Shown: piece after piece, positions 19,808-30,070 of the stretch | Position numbering within the stretch: the stretch's first letter is position 1 | Layout of the letters: each line of letters opens with the position of its first letter | Assembly: GCA_036522515.1 (NCBI GenBank) | Contig: DATDFQ010000006.1 | Coordinates: 17,088-81,087 of the forward strand | DNA from: Bacteroidota bacterium | GTDB taxonomy: Bacteria; Bacteroidota; Ignavibacteria; UBA10030; SZUA-254 | Direction of reading: 5' to 3' | Length of the DNA stretch: 64,000 nucleotides | Translations under genes and position numbers: made by a program | Notes under the pieces: model-generated | Databases searched by the model: none | What the model was told of the DNA's origin: nothing | Seen by the model: the letters and a program-made list of their open reading frames with translations, nothing else

Positions 19808-21658
19808 GTGTACCATCACGCCCTGGCCATTTTAATGCTGCTGGCCTTGCCGTCGATTTCCGAAGCGAAGGGCGCTCGTCCGTCCTCCGCCGACGCGCCT
19901 GAATGGGCGAAGCGGGCGGTCTGGTATCAGATTTTTCCGGAGCGGTTCCGGAACGGCGACACGGCGAACGACCCGCGAGTGTCCGACATCCGCGGGAGCT
20001 GGCCGCACGACTCGATGGCGCGATGGTCGGTTTCACCCTGGACTTCCGACTGGTACCGGCTCCAGCCCTGGGAGGCCGCAGATACGAACGGATTTTACTA
20101 CCACGCCCAGGCGCGCCGCTATGGCGGCGACCTGCAGGGCGTCATCGACAAGCTCGAGTACCTTTCCGGCCTCGGCGTCACCGCGCTCTACTTCAACCCC
20201 CTGTTCGAGTCTCCCTCGCTTCATAAGTACGACGCATCCATGTACCACCACATCGACAACAATTTCGGTCCCGACCCGGAGGGAGACCGGGCGCTCTGGG
20301 CGACGGAAAACCCGGCGGATCCGAAAACGTGGAAATGGTCGGCGGCGGACAAGTTGTTCCTGAAGCTGGTTCTCGAGGCGCACCGCCGGGGAATGAAGGT
20401 CGTCATCGACGGCGTCTTTAACCATGTGGGAATGACGTTCTGGGCGTTCGAGGATGTCAAACGGAACCAGGATCAGTCCGCGTTCAAAGACTGGTTCATC
20501 ATCAAGCGGTGGGACGATCCGGCGACGCCGGAGAACGAATTCGACTACGGGGGGTGGTACGGGGTTCGGGAATTGCCCGAGCTCCGGAAGGTGGGAAAAA
20601 ATCTGGCACCGGGGCCCCGGGCTCACATCCGCGCGATCGTGAGCCGGTGGATGGATCCCGACGGGAACGGCGACCCGTCCGATGGAGTCGACGGCTGGCG
20701 GCTCGACGCGGCGGACATGGTCGGTTTCGATTTTTGGAAGGACCTCCGGTCGTGGACCCGCGCGATCAACCCGGAATCGTATCTGGTGGGGGAGGTGTGG
20801 TGGGAGGACTGGAAAAATGACGTCATGTTCGACGCGGCTCCCTGGCTCCACGGCGACATGTTCGACGCGGTGATGAACTACCGTTGGGCGCGCGAGGCGT
20901 GCAGGTTCTTCGTCGACAGGAGGGACAAAATCTCCGTCTCCGAGTTCAACCGGCGGCTTGCCGGTCTGAGGGCCGATTACCCTTCGGAGGCGAACGGCGT
21001 CCTGATGAATCTCTTTGACAGCCATGACACCGACCGGCTTGAATCGAGAATCGTGAATCCCGATCTTCCCTACGATCATAACGTCGGCCTGCATGACAGC
21101 CGGACCTATGACCCCCGCAAACCCCGGGAGGATGAGCTTCAAATTCAAAAATTGATGGCGCTCTTTCAAATGTCGTACCTGGGGGCTCCCATGATCTATT
21201 ACGGCGACGAGGTGGGAATGTGGGGTGGGGACGATCCCGACGACCGCAAGCCGATGCTCTGGGGCGACCTGGCATACGACGACGAAACGGGACATCCATT
21301 TGGGATTCCGAGGAGTGCCGACAAGAATGCCGTCAATCTTCCGCTTTTCGATTACTACAAAAAGCTGATCGCCATCAGGAAAGGGAGCGATGCCCTGATG
21401 GAGGGGGAGGTCGTGACTCTCCTCACGGACGATTCCAACGACGTCTTCGCGTTCATGCGGTCCGCCGGCGGGAAGCATGCCGTGGTCGTGGTCAACAACT
21501 CGGCCTCGAGGAGAAAAGCCAACATACCTCTCCCGGGGGATGCCCCGTCCGGAGATTGGGTCAATCTTCTTGATTCGACACGCACCTCGAACTCGAATGG
21601 CGAGATCGGCGTCGAGCTTGCGCCCAAAACGGGAGCGGTCCTTGAGCCCGTCCGCTAG
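19808..21658 (+). CDS. Secreted GH13 alpha-amylase family enzyme (neopullulanase/cyclomaltodextrinase-like)
   Basis: 616 aa starting at GTG, with signal peptide MYHHALAILM...SEAKG. The GH13 barrel begins at WYQIFPERFRNGD. The catalytic residues are nucleophile Asp300 (GWRLDAAD), acid/base Glu329 (LVGEVW) and Asp407 (DSHDTDR); region I is IDGVFNHVG. It is a paralogue of the 499-aa enzyme at 36 kb but carries an extra stretch of about 50 residues after the first motif and another insertion around residue 430. It lacks the N-terminal dimerisation domain of true cyclomaltodextrinases. No T9SS tail, so it is probably periplasmic. No clear ribosome site precedes the GTG. Confidence 0.88.
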   Translation: MYHHALAILMLLALPSISEAKGARPSSADAPEWAKRAVWYQIFPERFRNGDTANDPRVSDIRGSWPHDSMARWSVSPWTSDWYRLQPWEAADTNGFYYHAQARRYGGDLQGVIDKLEYLSGLGVTALYFNPLFESPSLHKYDASMYHHIDNNFGPDPEGDRALWATENPADPKTWKWSAADKLFLKLVLEAHRRGMKVVIDGVFNHVGMTFWAFEDVKRNQDQSAFKDWFIIKRWDDPATPENEFDYGGWYGVRELPELRKVGKNLAPGPRAHIRAIVSRWMDPDGNGDPSDGVDGWRLDAADMVGFDFWKDLRSWTRAINPESYLVGEVWWEDWKNDVMFDAAPWLHGDMFDAVMNYRWAREACRFFVDRRDKISVSEFNRRLAGLRADYPSEANGVLMNLFDSHDTDRLESRIVNPDLPYDHNVGLHDSRTYDPRKPREDELQIQKLMALFQMSYLGAPMIYYGDEVGMWGGDDPDDRKPMLWGDLAYDDETGHPFGIPRSADKNAVNLPLFDYYKKLIAIRKGSDALMEGEVVTLLTDDSNDVFAFMRSAGGKHAVVVVNNSASRRKANIPLPGDAPSGDWVNLLDSTRTSNSNGEIGVELAPKTGAVLEPVR

Positions 21659-23367
21659 TGGCCCACGCCCGGGCCATACCGGGGGCCTGGCTCCTCTTCG
21701 CATGCTCGCTCTCCGGCATCCTGCCGGCCCTTTTCACAGCGGGGTGCCGTGGGGAGGACCCGGACGTGGTCGCGGAAGTGGCCGGCCGTGCGATCTCTTC
21801 GGTAGAGTTCAGGACACGCTATGCGGCATACCTTTCGGGAACGTCGTCCCGTGACAATATTCTGCTCCGGAAAAAGATACTGGAAAACATGATCAACGAG
21901 GCGCTGATCTTTGACGATCTTCACCGGACCGGGATGGACGCCGACAGCGCTGCGGTGGCGAGAATGACGCAGGTCAGAAATGAGGCGCTCGTGATGGGAT
22001 ACGCCCGGCATATCAGCCTCGACACGATGGCGGTCACGGAGAAGGAGCTCGAGGATGAGTTCAGAAGGTCGAGGAGCAAGGTCAGGGCGCGCTATCTCTA
22101 TGCGAAGACGGAGGATGAAGCATGGCGCCTGAAGGAGCGAGTGGAGCGTGGCGCCACCTTCGACTCGCTCGCCAGGGAGGTCTTCCAGGACCCGGGCCTG
22201 GCGAACAACGGCGGCGATCTCGGTTACTTCGGATGGGGCGAGATGGAGCCGGCGCTGGAGGAGGCGGCGTTTTCGCTTCCTGTCGGGGGCATCTCGGACC
22301 CGCTGAAGATGAAAATCGGTTTCGGGATTGTGAGAGTGGACGACAGGATTGAAGCTCCCCTTGCCTCGGAACAGGATTACGCCGCCGCGAAAGAGAAGCT
22401 CACGCAGTCGGTGCGGCGAAGAAAGGTGCTTTCCCTTCTCACCGGCGCGACACGGCAGATCGGGGAAGAGCTCTCTCCCCGGTTCAACGAGCCGGTCGTC
22501 ATCGCGCTGTTCGGTCGGTTGCGTGCGGATTCCGGCGTCTCTCCCCCTGTGCGTTTGCCGGAAGTATCAGCACCCGCCGATACGCTCGCCGCGAGGCCCT
22601 TCATGACATTTACCGGCGGGTCATGGAACGCGGGAGAATTTCTGAGAAAATTGGCGGGAACCACGGAACGCGAACGAAAAAAAGTGAAGACGATCGAAGA
22701 CCTGAAAACGGTCGCGACCGGTCTCGCCACCCGGGAGGTTCTGTTGGAACGGGCGGGCGCTGCCGGCCTCGCCGCCGATTCCGACGTGGTCCGCCAGGTG
22801 AGGCGGGTCGGCGATGAGTACTTTCTCCGCAGGTGGGCGTCGTCTGTTCAGGACACCGTCGGGAGCCGCGGTTGGGATGAGGCAGAGCTGATGCACTACT
22901 TCAAGGAACATGCGGACCAGTATGCGATCCCCCCGGAAGTCAATGTCGGGGAGATCCTCGTCCGGACGGAGGCGGAAGCGCGCTCCGTTTTCAGAGCGCT
23001 GAAGAAGGGCGCGAACTTTGCAGGGCTCGCCCGGACGAAATCGATCCGTCTCTGGGCGGCGAAGCGGGGAGGGGAACTGGGATTCGGGACCAAGTCCTCC
23101 TTCGGAATTCTCGGCGACAAGTTTTTCAATGCCGGCGAGGGGGATGTGGTCGGGCCGGAGCGCGTCGATCCGTATTACGGCGTTTTCAAAATTCTTGCGA
23201 AGCGGACCGGCAGGCCGATGACATTCTCCGAGGCCCGCGATGCCGTCATCAGAGGCCTCCTCTTTCTGAAAAAACAGGAGGCTTTTCAACAGGCAGTGGC
23301 CCGTCTTCGGACCAGGCCGGGCACGACAGTTCACGAACACGTGCTGGCCGATATTGTGATCAATTGA
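21658..23367 (+). CDS. Double-parvulin peptidyl-prolyl isomerase, envelope foldase (SurA/PrsA-like)
   Basis: 569 aa. The GTG start shares its G with the amylase stop. A hydrophobic signal ends in TAGC, so the product may be a lipoprotein, though the lipobox is weak. A SurA-like helical N-domain (about 25-130) is followed by a parvulin domain at about 140-235 (GGDLGYFGWGEM, DPLKMKIGFGIVRV), a long linker, and a second parvulin domain at about 420-525 (NVGEILV, GGELGFG, YYGVFKIL). The likely role is folding of exported proteins. Lying between an amylase and a TonB receptor, it may serve outer-membrane or T9SS cargo of this block. Confidence 0.85.
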   Translation: MAHARAIPGAWLLFACSLSGILPALFTAGCRGEDPDVVAEVAGRAISSVEFRTRYAAYLSGTSSRDNILLRKKILENMINEALIFDDLHRTGMDADSAAVARMTQVRNEALVMGYARHISLDTMAVTEKELEDEFRRSRSKVRARYLYAKTEDEAWRLKERVERGATFDSLAREVFQDPGLANNGGDLGYFGWGEMEPALEEAAFSLPVGGISDPLKMKIGFGIVRVDDRIEAPLASEQDYAAAKEKLTQSVRRRKVLSLLTGATRQIGEELSPRFNEPVVIALFGRLRADSGVSPPVRLPEVSAPADTLAARPFMTFTGGSWNAGEFLRKLAGTTERERKKVKTIEDLKTVATGLATREVLLERAGAAGLAADSDVVRQVRRVGDEYFLRRWASSVQDTVGSRGWDEAELMHYFKEHADQYAIPPEVNVGEILVRTEAEARSVFRALKKGANFAGLARTKSIRLWAAKRGGELGFGTKSSFGILGDKFFNAGEGDVVGPERVDPYYGVFKILAKRTGRPMTFSEARDAVIRGLLFLKKQEAFQQAVARLRTRPGTTVHEHVLADIVIN

Positions 23368-23393
23368 GGAACCAAGCGTAAGGACATTCCCCC

Positions 23394-26267
23394 ATGAAAC
23401 ACTTCATTCCGATCATGCTTTTCCTCGTTGTACTGGCCCCATGCGGGGTGCTGGCGGGAACGACCGGCAAGATTGTCGGACACGTCAAGGACGCGCAGAC
23501 GAAGGAGGCGCTCGCGGGGGTCAATGTGCTGGTCCAGGGAACCTCACTCGGAGCCGCGACCGACCTGGAGGGATACTACGCGATCCTCAACGTCCCTCCC
23601 GGGTCGCATACCATCATAGCTTCCGCGATAGGATACGCGAAGAAGACCGTGGCCGACCTCGCGGTTTCAGTCGATTTGACGAGCACGCTCGATCTTGAAA
23701 TGAGCGCCACGGTGGTGGAGGTCTCCCCGGAGATCGTCATCACCGCAGAGCGTCCGGTTGTCCGGAAAGATTTGACTTCCTCGGAAGCCCACATCGACGC
23801 GGGCCAGATCCATACGCTCCCGGTTTCGGAGGTCTCGCAGGTCCTCGCCTTGCAGGCGGGCATTACGGTCGATCCGGGGGGAGGCATCCATATCCGGGGG
23901 GGGAGGACGAGCGAGGTGGCCTACTGGGTCGACGGCGTCTCCGTCTCCGATGTGTATGACGGGCACCAGGCGGTCCAGGTCGAGAACAACGCCGTCCAGG
24001 AGCTCCAGGTCATCAGCGGTACGTTTAATGCCGAGTACGGCCAGGCGATGTCGGGAATTATCAACATCGTGACGAAAGACGGGGGCTCGGAGTACCATGG
24101 GAACCTCTCGACCTACTCCGGTTCGTATGCCACGGGCGACGGGTGGAGGTATAACGGCGGCATTTTTTACGAGGATCCCGCGCTCTTCGCGGCGAACAGG
24201 GCGCCCAACGAACTCTTCTATAACCTGAACAGCATCAGGCCCTTCGACGACCGGGATATTGAGGGGAGCCTCAGCGGACCGGTTCCGGGGATTTCGCAGT
24301 TGACCTTCTACGCGTCGGGCCGGTACCTGAAGAGCAACGGATGGTTGTACGGCGACAGGGTTCTCAACCCCGACGGAACGCCGGCATTCGACCTGAACGG
24401 AAAGGTGGTGACCGGCTCGAACGGCGCGATCATCGGTTTTCGCCTGCCCGACAACCCGGTTTCGATGAACGACCGCGAGAGAATCTCCGGCCAGGGCAAA
24501 TTGACGTACCAGCTCACCGGAACGATGAAGCTGAGCCTGAACGCGTTGGCGAGCAAGATCGACTACCGGGACTATTCGCAGGACTGGCAGATTGTCCCGG
24601 ACGGAGATGTCCGGAAATACGACCGGGGCTATGAGGGTTCCGCCCTCTGGACCCACACGCTCAATTCCTCCTCCTTCTACACCATCAACCTCGCCTTTTT
24701 CCGGAAGGGGTTCAGGGAGTATCTCTATGAGAACCCGCTCGACCCGAGGTACATCGTCGACCCGAATCTGGCGAACAAGGGGTTGTACGAGTTCAACTCT
24801 GTCGGCACAAATCTCCACCACTTCCAGCGCGTGACCGAGACGCGCGACGCGAAGATAGACTATACGAGCCAGGTCAACCGTCTTCACGAGATCAAAATCG
24901 GCGCCGAAGGAAAGTTGCACCGTCTCTATCTTGAAGATTATAATGTCGCCCCCGCGTTCGACGCGAAGGGGAATTACATACCGGCGATTCCCTCTCCCAC
25001 CAGCCCGCTCTACCAGGAATATACCGAGAAGCCGGTTGAATTCTCCGCCTACGTGCAGGACAAGCTGGAGTATGAACGGATGATCGTGAATCTGGGCGTC
25101 CGGTACGACTATTTCAATTCCAGAGGCCTGATACCCGCCGATCCGAACGACCCCAACATCTTCAACCCCGCGAAGCCCGAGCACCGCGTCGACCTCAACA
25201 ATGACGGGGTGTTCAGCGACGCCGAGCAGGCCGATCCGTCGGTTCTTGCCCAGCGAATGACCTACTGGTACCGGAAGGCGGGGAAAAAGTCCAACGTCAG
25301 CCCGCGTTTTGGAATCTCGTACCCGATCACGGACAAAGGGATCATGCATTTTTCCTACGGGCACTTCCTCCAGATTCCGTCCTTCATCAACCTCTACCAA
25401 AACCCCGGCTACAAGGTGACCACGCAGCCCGGCGTCCAGGGGGTGTACGGCAACCCCGACCTCAACGCGCAAAAGACCGTCATGTACGAGATCGGACTGC
25501 AACAGCAACTCTCCGACGCGTTGAGCTTCGATGTGACCGCCTTCTACCGGGATGTGCGCGACTGGGTGACGACGAGCGCACAAATTCCGCTGCGCGATCC
25601 GGTCACCGCCACGACGTACTACACGATGTACGTGAACCGGGACTATGCCAACACCCGCGGCATCACCCTGACCCTGAACAAACGTCCCACCGATCTGCTC
25701 TCGCTGGTTTTCTCCTATACGTTCCAGATCGCGGAGGGCGTCAATTCGAACCCCGACGACGCTCAGGCCGCGCTGGTTGCGAACAGAGAACCGGCTGAGA
25801 CGCTGACGCCCCTCGACTGGGATCAGACCCACACCGCCAACCTGACGATGGGGGTGGGCGGCCGTAACAATTGGGGCGTGTTTCTGCTCGGACGCTATGG
25901 GTCGGGGCTTCCCTACACGCCGGTCATCAATCAGGCGGAAGCGCGCGGGGTGGACGCCGCACGGGTCGTGCAATCGAACAGCAGGCGCCGTCCGGCGACC
26001 TACACGGTCGACCTGCGCGCGTTCAAAAACGTCGGGATCGGGCCGCTGAATCTGAGCCTTTTCCTGAAGGTGTTCAACCTCTTCGACCGGCGCAACGAAG
26101 TGACGGTCTACGGCCAGACCGGACGCGCCTCGGCGACGCCCGAGGCCCTCGGCGCGGAGAACATCACGGGAGCAGGCAGAATTAACCCCGTCGAGGCCTA
26201 CCTGATCAGGCCTGATTACTACTCCGAACCCCGGGAGATACAGGTCGGCGCAGAACTCGAATTTTAG
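23394..26267 (+). CDS. TonB-dependent outer-membrane receptor with CarboxypepD-regulatory N-domain
   Basis: 957 aa. After the signal peptide (ending VLAG) comes a carboxypeptidase-regulatory-like beta domain (GKIVGHVKDA, GYYAILNVPPG), then the plug domain (about 115-230: LPVSEVSQVLALQAG, HIRGGR, VDGVSV, FNAEYGQAMSGIINIVTKDG) and a 22-strand-type barrel ending in Phe (GAELEF). No SusD-like lipoprotein gene follows, so this is not a classical SusCD pair. The next genes encode a giant secreted protein and a PorV-like protein, an arrangement that recurs in Ignavibacteria-type genomes as I recall. Substrate unknown; glucan oligomers are possible from context. ATG with AAGGA upstream. Confidence 0.9.
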   Translation: MKHFIPIMLFLVVLAPCGVLAGTTGKIVGHVKDAQTKEALAGVNVLVQGTSLGAATDLEGYYAILNVPPGSHTIIASAIGYAKKTVADLAVSVDLTSTLDLEMSATVVEVSPEIVITAERPVVRKDLTSSEAHIDAGQIHTLPVSEVSQVLALQAGITVDPGGGIHIRGGRTSEVAYWVDGVSVSDVYDGHQAVQVENNAVQELQVISGTFNAEYGQAMSGIINIVTKDGGSEYHGNLSTYSGSYATGDGWRYNGGIFYEDPALFAANRAPNELFYNLNSIRPFDDRDIEGSLSGPVPGISQLTFYASGRYLKSNGWLYGDRVLNPDGTPAFDLNGKVVTGSNGAIIGFRLPDNPVSMNDRERISGQGKLTYQLTGTMKLSLNALASKIDYRDYSQDWQIVPDGDVRKYDRGYEGSALWTHTLNSSSFYTINLAFFRKGFREYLYENPLDPRYIVDPNLANKGLYEFNSVGTNLHHFQRVTETRDAKIDYTSQVNRLHEIKIGAEGKLHRLYLEDYNVAPAFDAKGNYIPAIPSPTSPLYQEYTEKPVEFSAYVQDKLEYERMIVNLGVRYDYFNSRGLIPADPNDPNIFNPAKPEHRVDLNNDGVFSDAEQADPSVLAQRMTYWYRKAGKKSNVSPRFGISYPITDKGIMHFSYGHFLQIPSFINLYQNPGYKVTTQPGVQGVYGNPDLNAQKTVMYEIGLQQQLSDALSFDVTAFYRDVRDWVTTSAQIPLRDPVTATTYYTMYVNRDYANTRGITLTLNKRPTDLLSLVFSYTFQIAEGVNSNPDDAQAALVANREPAETLTPLDWDQTHTANLTMGVGGRNNWGVFLLGRYGSGLPYTPVINQAEARGVDAARVVQSNSRRRPATYTVDLRAFKNVGIGPLNLSLFLKVFNLFDRRNEVTVYGQTGRASATPEALGAENITGAGRINPVEAYLIRPDYYSEPREIQVGAELEF

Positions 26268-26288
26268 CAATGTGAAGAAAGGTCCCAG

Positions 26289-29200
26289 ATGAGAACGTTT
26301 GTCCACTGTTTTTTGCTCTACATCGCCGCGACCCTCCTGGGAGTCGATCCTCTCCCGGCGCAAAACACTCCCAGCAAGGAGCGGGTCGATGCGAGTCTGC
26401 GGCGCAGGACCGAGATCGACGGCAACAATGTGCGGACCAGCGTCTTTAATTTCGTCTTCTCCGGCCGCACCGGGGCCGGACAGGGCGTTCCCTACGAATG
26501 GCCGAAGAATACCGGGCGTGATTACGTCGCGCTGGTCGCCCTGTTTTTCGGCGGTGAGGTGACCGATGACACGGGAAAGGTCGTCCACATCGTCGATCTG
26601 CCCGCCTTCCGCACGAACCAGGCGACCGGAGGAGACTGGAACATGAACCCGGTCCCCGGCTATTTCAATACGACGACGGGGAAGATTGCAAAAAGCGACG
26701 ACTCGGCCACCTGGCCCTCTTTCTGGCCCGATAAATTGTCCGACCCGGGGGATCCGGGATGGCGGGGGAGCTGGAACGGCTATTTCGGGAAGAACCAGTT
26801 CAACGCTGACCAGGAGATGTACTACCGGGTCGGGGACGACAACTACGACCGCTACAAGTACACTCCCGACACGACCGATCCCACCCGGAAGGGGCTCGGC
26901 CTCGTCGTGGATGTCCGTGTGATGGAGTGGTCACAGGTTTCCGTTTCGGACGCGGTCTTCTTCATCCAGGAGGTGAAGAACGACGGGACGAAGGACATCA
27001 ACAAGGCGGCGATGTCGATCTGGCTTGCCGATTTTGTGGGAGGCGACGGTGATTCCCAGGACGACACGCCCGATTTCGACCTGATCCTCGACATCGCATT
27101 TTCGCTCGACGCCGACGGCGTCAGCTCGAACCCGGCGTTCCAGGGGGTGTTCGTGGGGGCCGCGGCGACGCTCTATCTTGAAACCCCCGGCAACGCGGAA
27201 GACCGGATCGACAACGACGGCGACAGTCCGGAGAATCCCGAGACCGGCGGAGGCCCGCCGGTGACGGGTGCGATGCTCGACGGAGAAGTGCCCGGAGACG
27301 GGATCGACAACAACCACGACGGGCTGGTCGACGAAGATTCCACCTACATCGCGTTCGGGCATCAGGCTGCCGTGACCTTCGCGGACGGGATCGACAATAA
27401 CGGAAACGGCGAGGCGCTGAGCCCCACGGTCACGCAGCAGATGATCGACGAAGCCGCCACGGATCAGTGGATCGATTCATCCCAGAATCCGCCCAAGGTC
27501 TATAATTGGCGGCGCTGGCCTCCGAACCCGGAGTCGGACCCTCTGGCCAGGGGTTCCGGCGGGAAGCCAATTTTCGGGCTCCTCGATGTCGGGCCCGAGG
27601 ACCTTGGGAAAAAGTTCAGGGACAACATCGATAACGACGGAAACTCATACGGCACCCTGCCGGTCGTGACGCAGGGGATGGTCGATTCGGCGTCGGCCGA
27701 TCCGTTTCACAGGTACCGGGTGCCCGGGACGAACGTCATCCTCTACGATGTGACGAGCGCCGATCTCGGCAGGAAATACCTGAACAAGGACCTCCTGCGG
27801 GACGTGGGCGTCGACGAGGGGATCGACGAGATGGTCGACGAGTCGAGGAACGACGGCATCGACAACGACGGCGATTGGAATCCGCTCACCGACGATGTGG
27901 GGCTCGATGGAGTGGCCGGCACGCACGACTTCGGAGAAGGGGACGGCAGGCCGACATCCGGGGTCGGGACCCCGTTCCCCGGCGAACCGAGCATCGACAA
28001 GACGGACATCAAGGAGGCCGACCAGATCGGATTGACGAACGTGCAGTATCTCTCGGCGGGTGCGATTAACTTCAGCACGACGCCCGACGCATTCTTCTGG
28101 GCGTCGTTCATGATCCCCGGAAGCTTCGTCAACCCGGCGTTGATCGGCAGCGGCGATTATGATCTCTTCGTCTCGTCGGGTCTCTTTCCCTTGAGGGCGG
28201 GTCAGATCGAACGCATCTCCTACGCTGTCGTTTTCGGAAATGCGGTTCGGGCCGGAAACCCCAATGTGACCGGCGCGAAGGCCGACGCGTTGCGGAAACG
28301 GAAATTCGCGCAGCTCGCATACCAGCAAAACTACAAGTTCGCGCAGGCCCCGCTCGAGCCGACTCTCACCGCCGTCCCGGGTGACCATCGGGTGACGCTC
28401 TACTGGGACAGCAAGGCGGAGGGCTCCTTCGACAGGTTCCTGGCGGGAATCCCCGGCGCGCCCCCGCACGACTTCGAGGGGTACCGCATCTACCGGGCGA
28501 CCGATCCGGCGTTCGAGGACGCGAGGGTGATCACCGACGCCGAGGGAAATCCGGCGCCCTGGTTGAAGCCGATCGCCCAATTTGACCTGAAGGACGGGAT
28601 CAAGGGGTACGATTCGATCGCGTTCAACGGGGTTCAATTTTTCCTCGGCGACGAAACGGGGATTCCCCACAACTGGACCGATACGTCCGTGCAGAACGGC
28701 CAAAAGTACTACTATGCGATCCGGGCGTATGACCAGGGGTATACTCCGCTTGAGATCATCCCGGCCGAGAGCAATCTGAAGATCAGCGTCGACAACGTGA
28801 CGGGAAAGGTGACGGAACTCGGTTCTTCCGTGGCCATTGTGACTCCCAACGCGCCGGTCGGGGGCTATTTGCCCCCCAACGTCACCGCGCTGGAATTGAT
28901 CGCAGGGAGCACCACGGGAAAAATCGGTTACCTGATCGTGGACCCCACGCGGATTCGCGATCATCACACCTACCACGTCACCTTCGAGGATACGGTCTCT
29001 CCCGGCGTCGGAACCGCTCCGGATACGTTCCGGACCAAGAATTTCACGCTCGCCGACGTGACGAATCCGAACGCCTTCGACACGCTGATCGACAGGAGCC
29101 GCGCGCTCGCAGACACGCTGGAACAGCCGTTGACCGACGGGTTCCGGCTCCTGCCCCGGAACGAAAAATTCTTCGGATTGAACAGATCGTTGTCGGGCTG

Positions 29201-30020
29201 GAGCAGAAACGGGATCTGGGACTATGATTTCAGGCAGTGGAAGGGAGGGCAGGTCGTGGGGCAGCAGCGGCCGACCGACTATAAGATCGTCTTCGGTCCG
29301 CCGGGCTTCGGGACATCCACCCAATTTACGATCATCCGGCCGGGGAACGTCACACCCCCCGCGCGGCCGGTCAATTTCAAAGTCTTCAACGTCAGCCAGA
29401 ATAAGGAAATCGATTTCGCGTTTCTCGAACAGGATACGAGCGGCGGTCCGGGCGTTTTCAGCGCGCACCGGAACGTGCTCCTTCCGAACAAGACCGCGAG
29501 CGACATCATCGTGTTCCTGGAGCGGGACCTCCGCGACTCCCTGATCGTCACGTACGACGTGACGGCGATCTTCGATTCGGTCCGCGGCCGCCCGCAGAGC
29601 GGAGACACGCTGAACATCGTCCTCTCGAAGCTCTTCAGGTCCGGGGATGTGTTCGAATTCAAAACCACCGCCCAGACCGTCAGCGAGGCGAAAGCGAAGA
29701 GCGATCTTGACCGGATCAAAGTGGTCCCGAACCCCTACATCGCAGCCGCGACATGGGAGGAGCGCAACCCCTACTCAACGGGGCGCGGGCCGCGTTCGAT
29801 CCATTTCAACCATCTCCCGCAGGAGTGCACGATCCGCATTTATACCGTCAGCGGCGAGCTGGTGGTGGCGATCCCCCACCATAGCACTCTCCTCGACGGA
29901 TCCGCCGAATGGAACCTGCTCACACGCGACAACCTGAGCGCCGCCTATGGCGTCTATATCTATCATGTCGACGCGCCCGGGATCGGGGAGAAAGTGGGAA
30001 AGTTTGCGGTGATCAAATGA
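26289..30020 (+). CDS. Giant secreted protein with DNDGD-type repeats and T9SS-like C-terminus
   Basis: 1243 aa with a signal peptide ending LPAQ. The N-terminal third is beta-rich, with no named fold. Between about residues 305 and 540 there are at least five acidic Asn/Asp/Gly motifs (DNDGDSPEN, DNNHDGLVDED, DNNGNGE, DNDGNSYG, DNDGDWNP), each preceded by Ile-Asp or similar, which look like calcium-binding loops. A fibronectin III-like region follows at about 690-830 (DHRVTLYWD, YRIYRATD, YYYAIRAYD). The last 95 residues (VVPNPYIA, IRIYTVSGELV, YGVYIYHVD, KFAVIK) fit a T9SS-type tail. It is 21 bp after the TonB receptor. Function not recognised; a surface partner of that receptor is possible. 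Confidence 0.7.
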   Translation: MRTFVHCFLLYIAATLLGVDPLPAQNTPSKERVDASLRRRTEIDGNNVRTSVFNFVFSGRTGAGQGVPYEWPKNTGRDYVALVALFFGGEVTDDTGKVVHIVDLPAFRTNQATGGDWNMNPVPGYFNTTTGKIAKSDDSATWPSFWPDKLSDPGDPGWRGSWNGYFGKNQFNADQEMYYRVGDDNYDRYKYTPDTTDPTRKGLGLVVDVRVMEWSQVSVSDAVFFIQEVKNDGTKDINKAAMSIWLADFVGGDGDSQDDTPDFDLILDIAFSLDADGVSSNPAFQGVFVGAAATLYLETPGNAEDRIDNDGDSPENPETGGGPPVTGAMLDGEVPGDGIDNNHDGLVDEDSTYIAFGHQAAVTFADGIDNNGNGEALSPTVTQQMIDEAATDQWIDSSQNPPKVYNWRRWPPNPESDPLARGSGGKPIFGLLDVGPEDLGKKFRDNIDNDGNSYGTLPVVTQGMVDSASADPFHRYRVPGTNVILYDVTSADLGRKYLNKDLLRDVGVDEGIDEMVDESRNDGIDNDGDWNPLTDDVGLDGVAGTHDFGEGDGRPTSGVGTPFPGEPSIDKTDIKEADQIGLTNVQYLSAGAINFSTTPDAFFWASFMIPGSFVNPALIGSGDYDLFVSSGLFPLRAGQIERISYAVVFGNAVRAGNPNVTGAKADALRKRKFAQLAYQQNYKFAQAPLEPTLTAVPGDHRVTLYWDSKAEGSFDRFLAGIPGAPPHDFEGYRIYRATDPAFEDARVITDAEGNPAPWLKPIAQFDLKDGIKGYDSIAFNGVQFFLGDETGIPHNWTDTSVQNGQKYYYAIRAYDQGYTPLEIIPAESNLKISVDNVTGKVTELGSSVAIVTPNAPVGGYLPPNVTALELIAGSTTGKIGYLIVDPTRIRDHHTYHVTFEDTVSPGVGTAPDTFRTKNFTLADVTNPNAFDTLIDRSRALADTLEQPLTDGFRLLPRNEKFFGLNRSLSGWSRNGIWDYDFRQWKGGQVVGQQRPTDYKIVFGPPGFGTSTQFTIIRPGNVTPPARPVNFKVFNVSQNKEIDFAFLEQDTSGGPGVFSAHRNVLLPNKTASDIIVFLERDLRDSLIVTYDVTAIFDSVRGRPQSGDTLNIVLSKLFRSGDVFEFKTTAQTVSEAKAKSDLDRIKVVPNPYIAAATWEERNPYSTGRGPRSIHFNHLPQECTIRIYTVSGELVVAIPHHSTLLDGSAEWNLLTRDNLSAAYGVYIYHVDAPGIGEKVGKFAVIK

Positions 30021-30070
30021 GCGCCAGCATGGACCGCACGGAGACAAACCGAACCGAAAAGGAGACCGGT

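Noticed and set aside
21650..21665. Frameshifted fusion of amylase and foldase
   Set aside because: The amylase ends after a normal C-terminal beta domain, and the next frame starts with its own signal sequence. A one-base overlap is a normal operon junction.
20033..21703. 556-codon minus frame opposite the 616-aa amylase
   Set aside because: The amylase motifs on + are complete; the minus frame has no recognisable content.
23667..26588. Long open frame (about 970 codons) on the minus strand opposite the TonB receptor
   Set aside because: It mirrors the receptor's codons in high-GC DNA, has no domain motifs and is Arg/Val/Asp-rich as antisense frames are.
27645..29468. 607-codon minus frame opposite the giant secreted protein
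   Set aside because: Composition of a GC-rich antisense shadow, without signal, domain or ribosome site.
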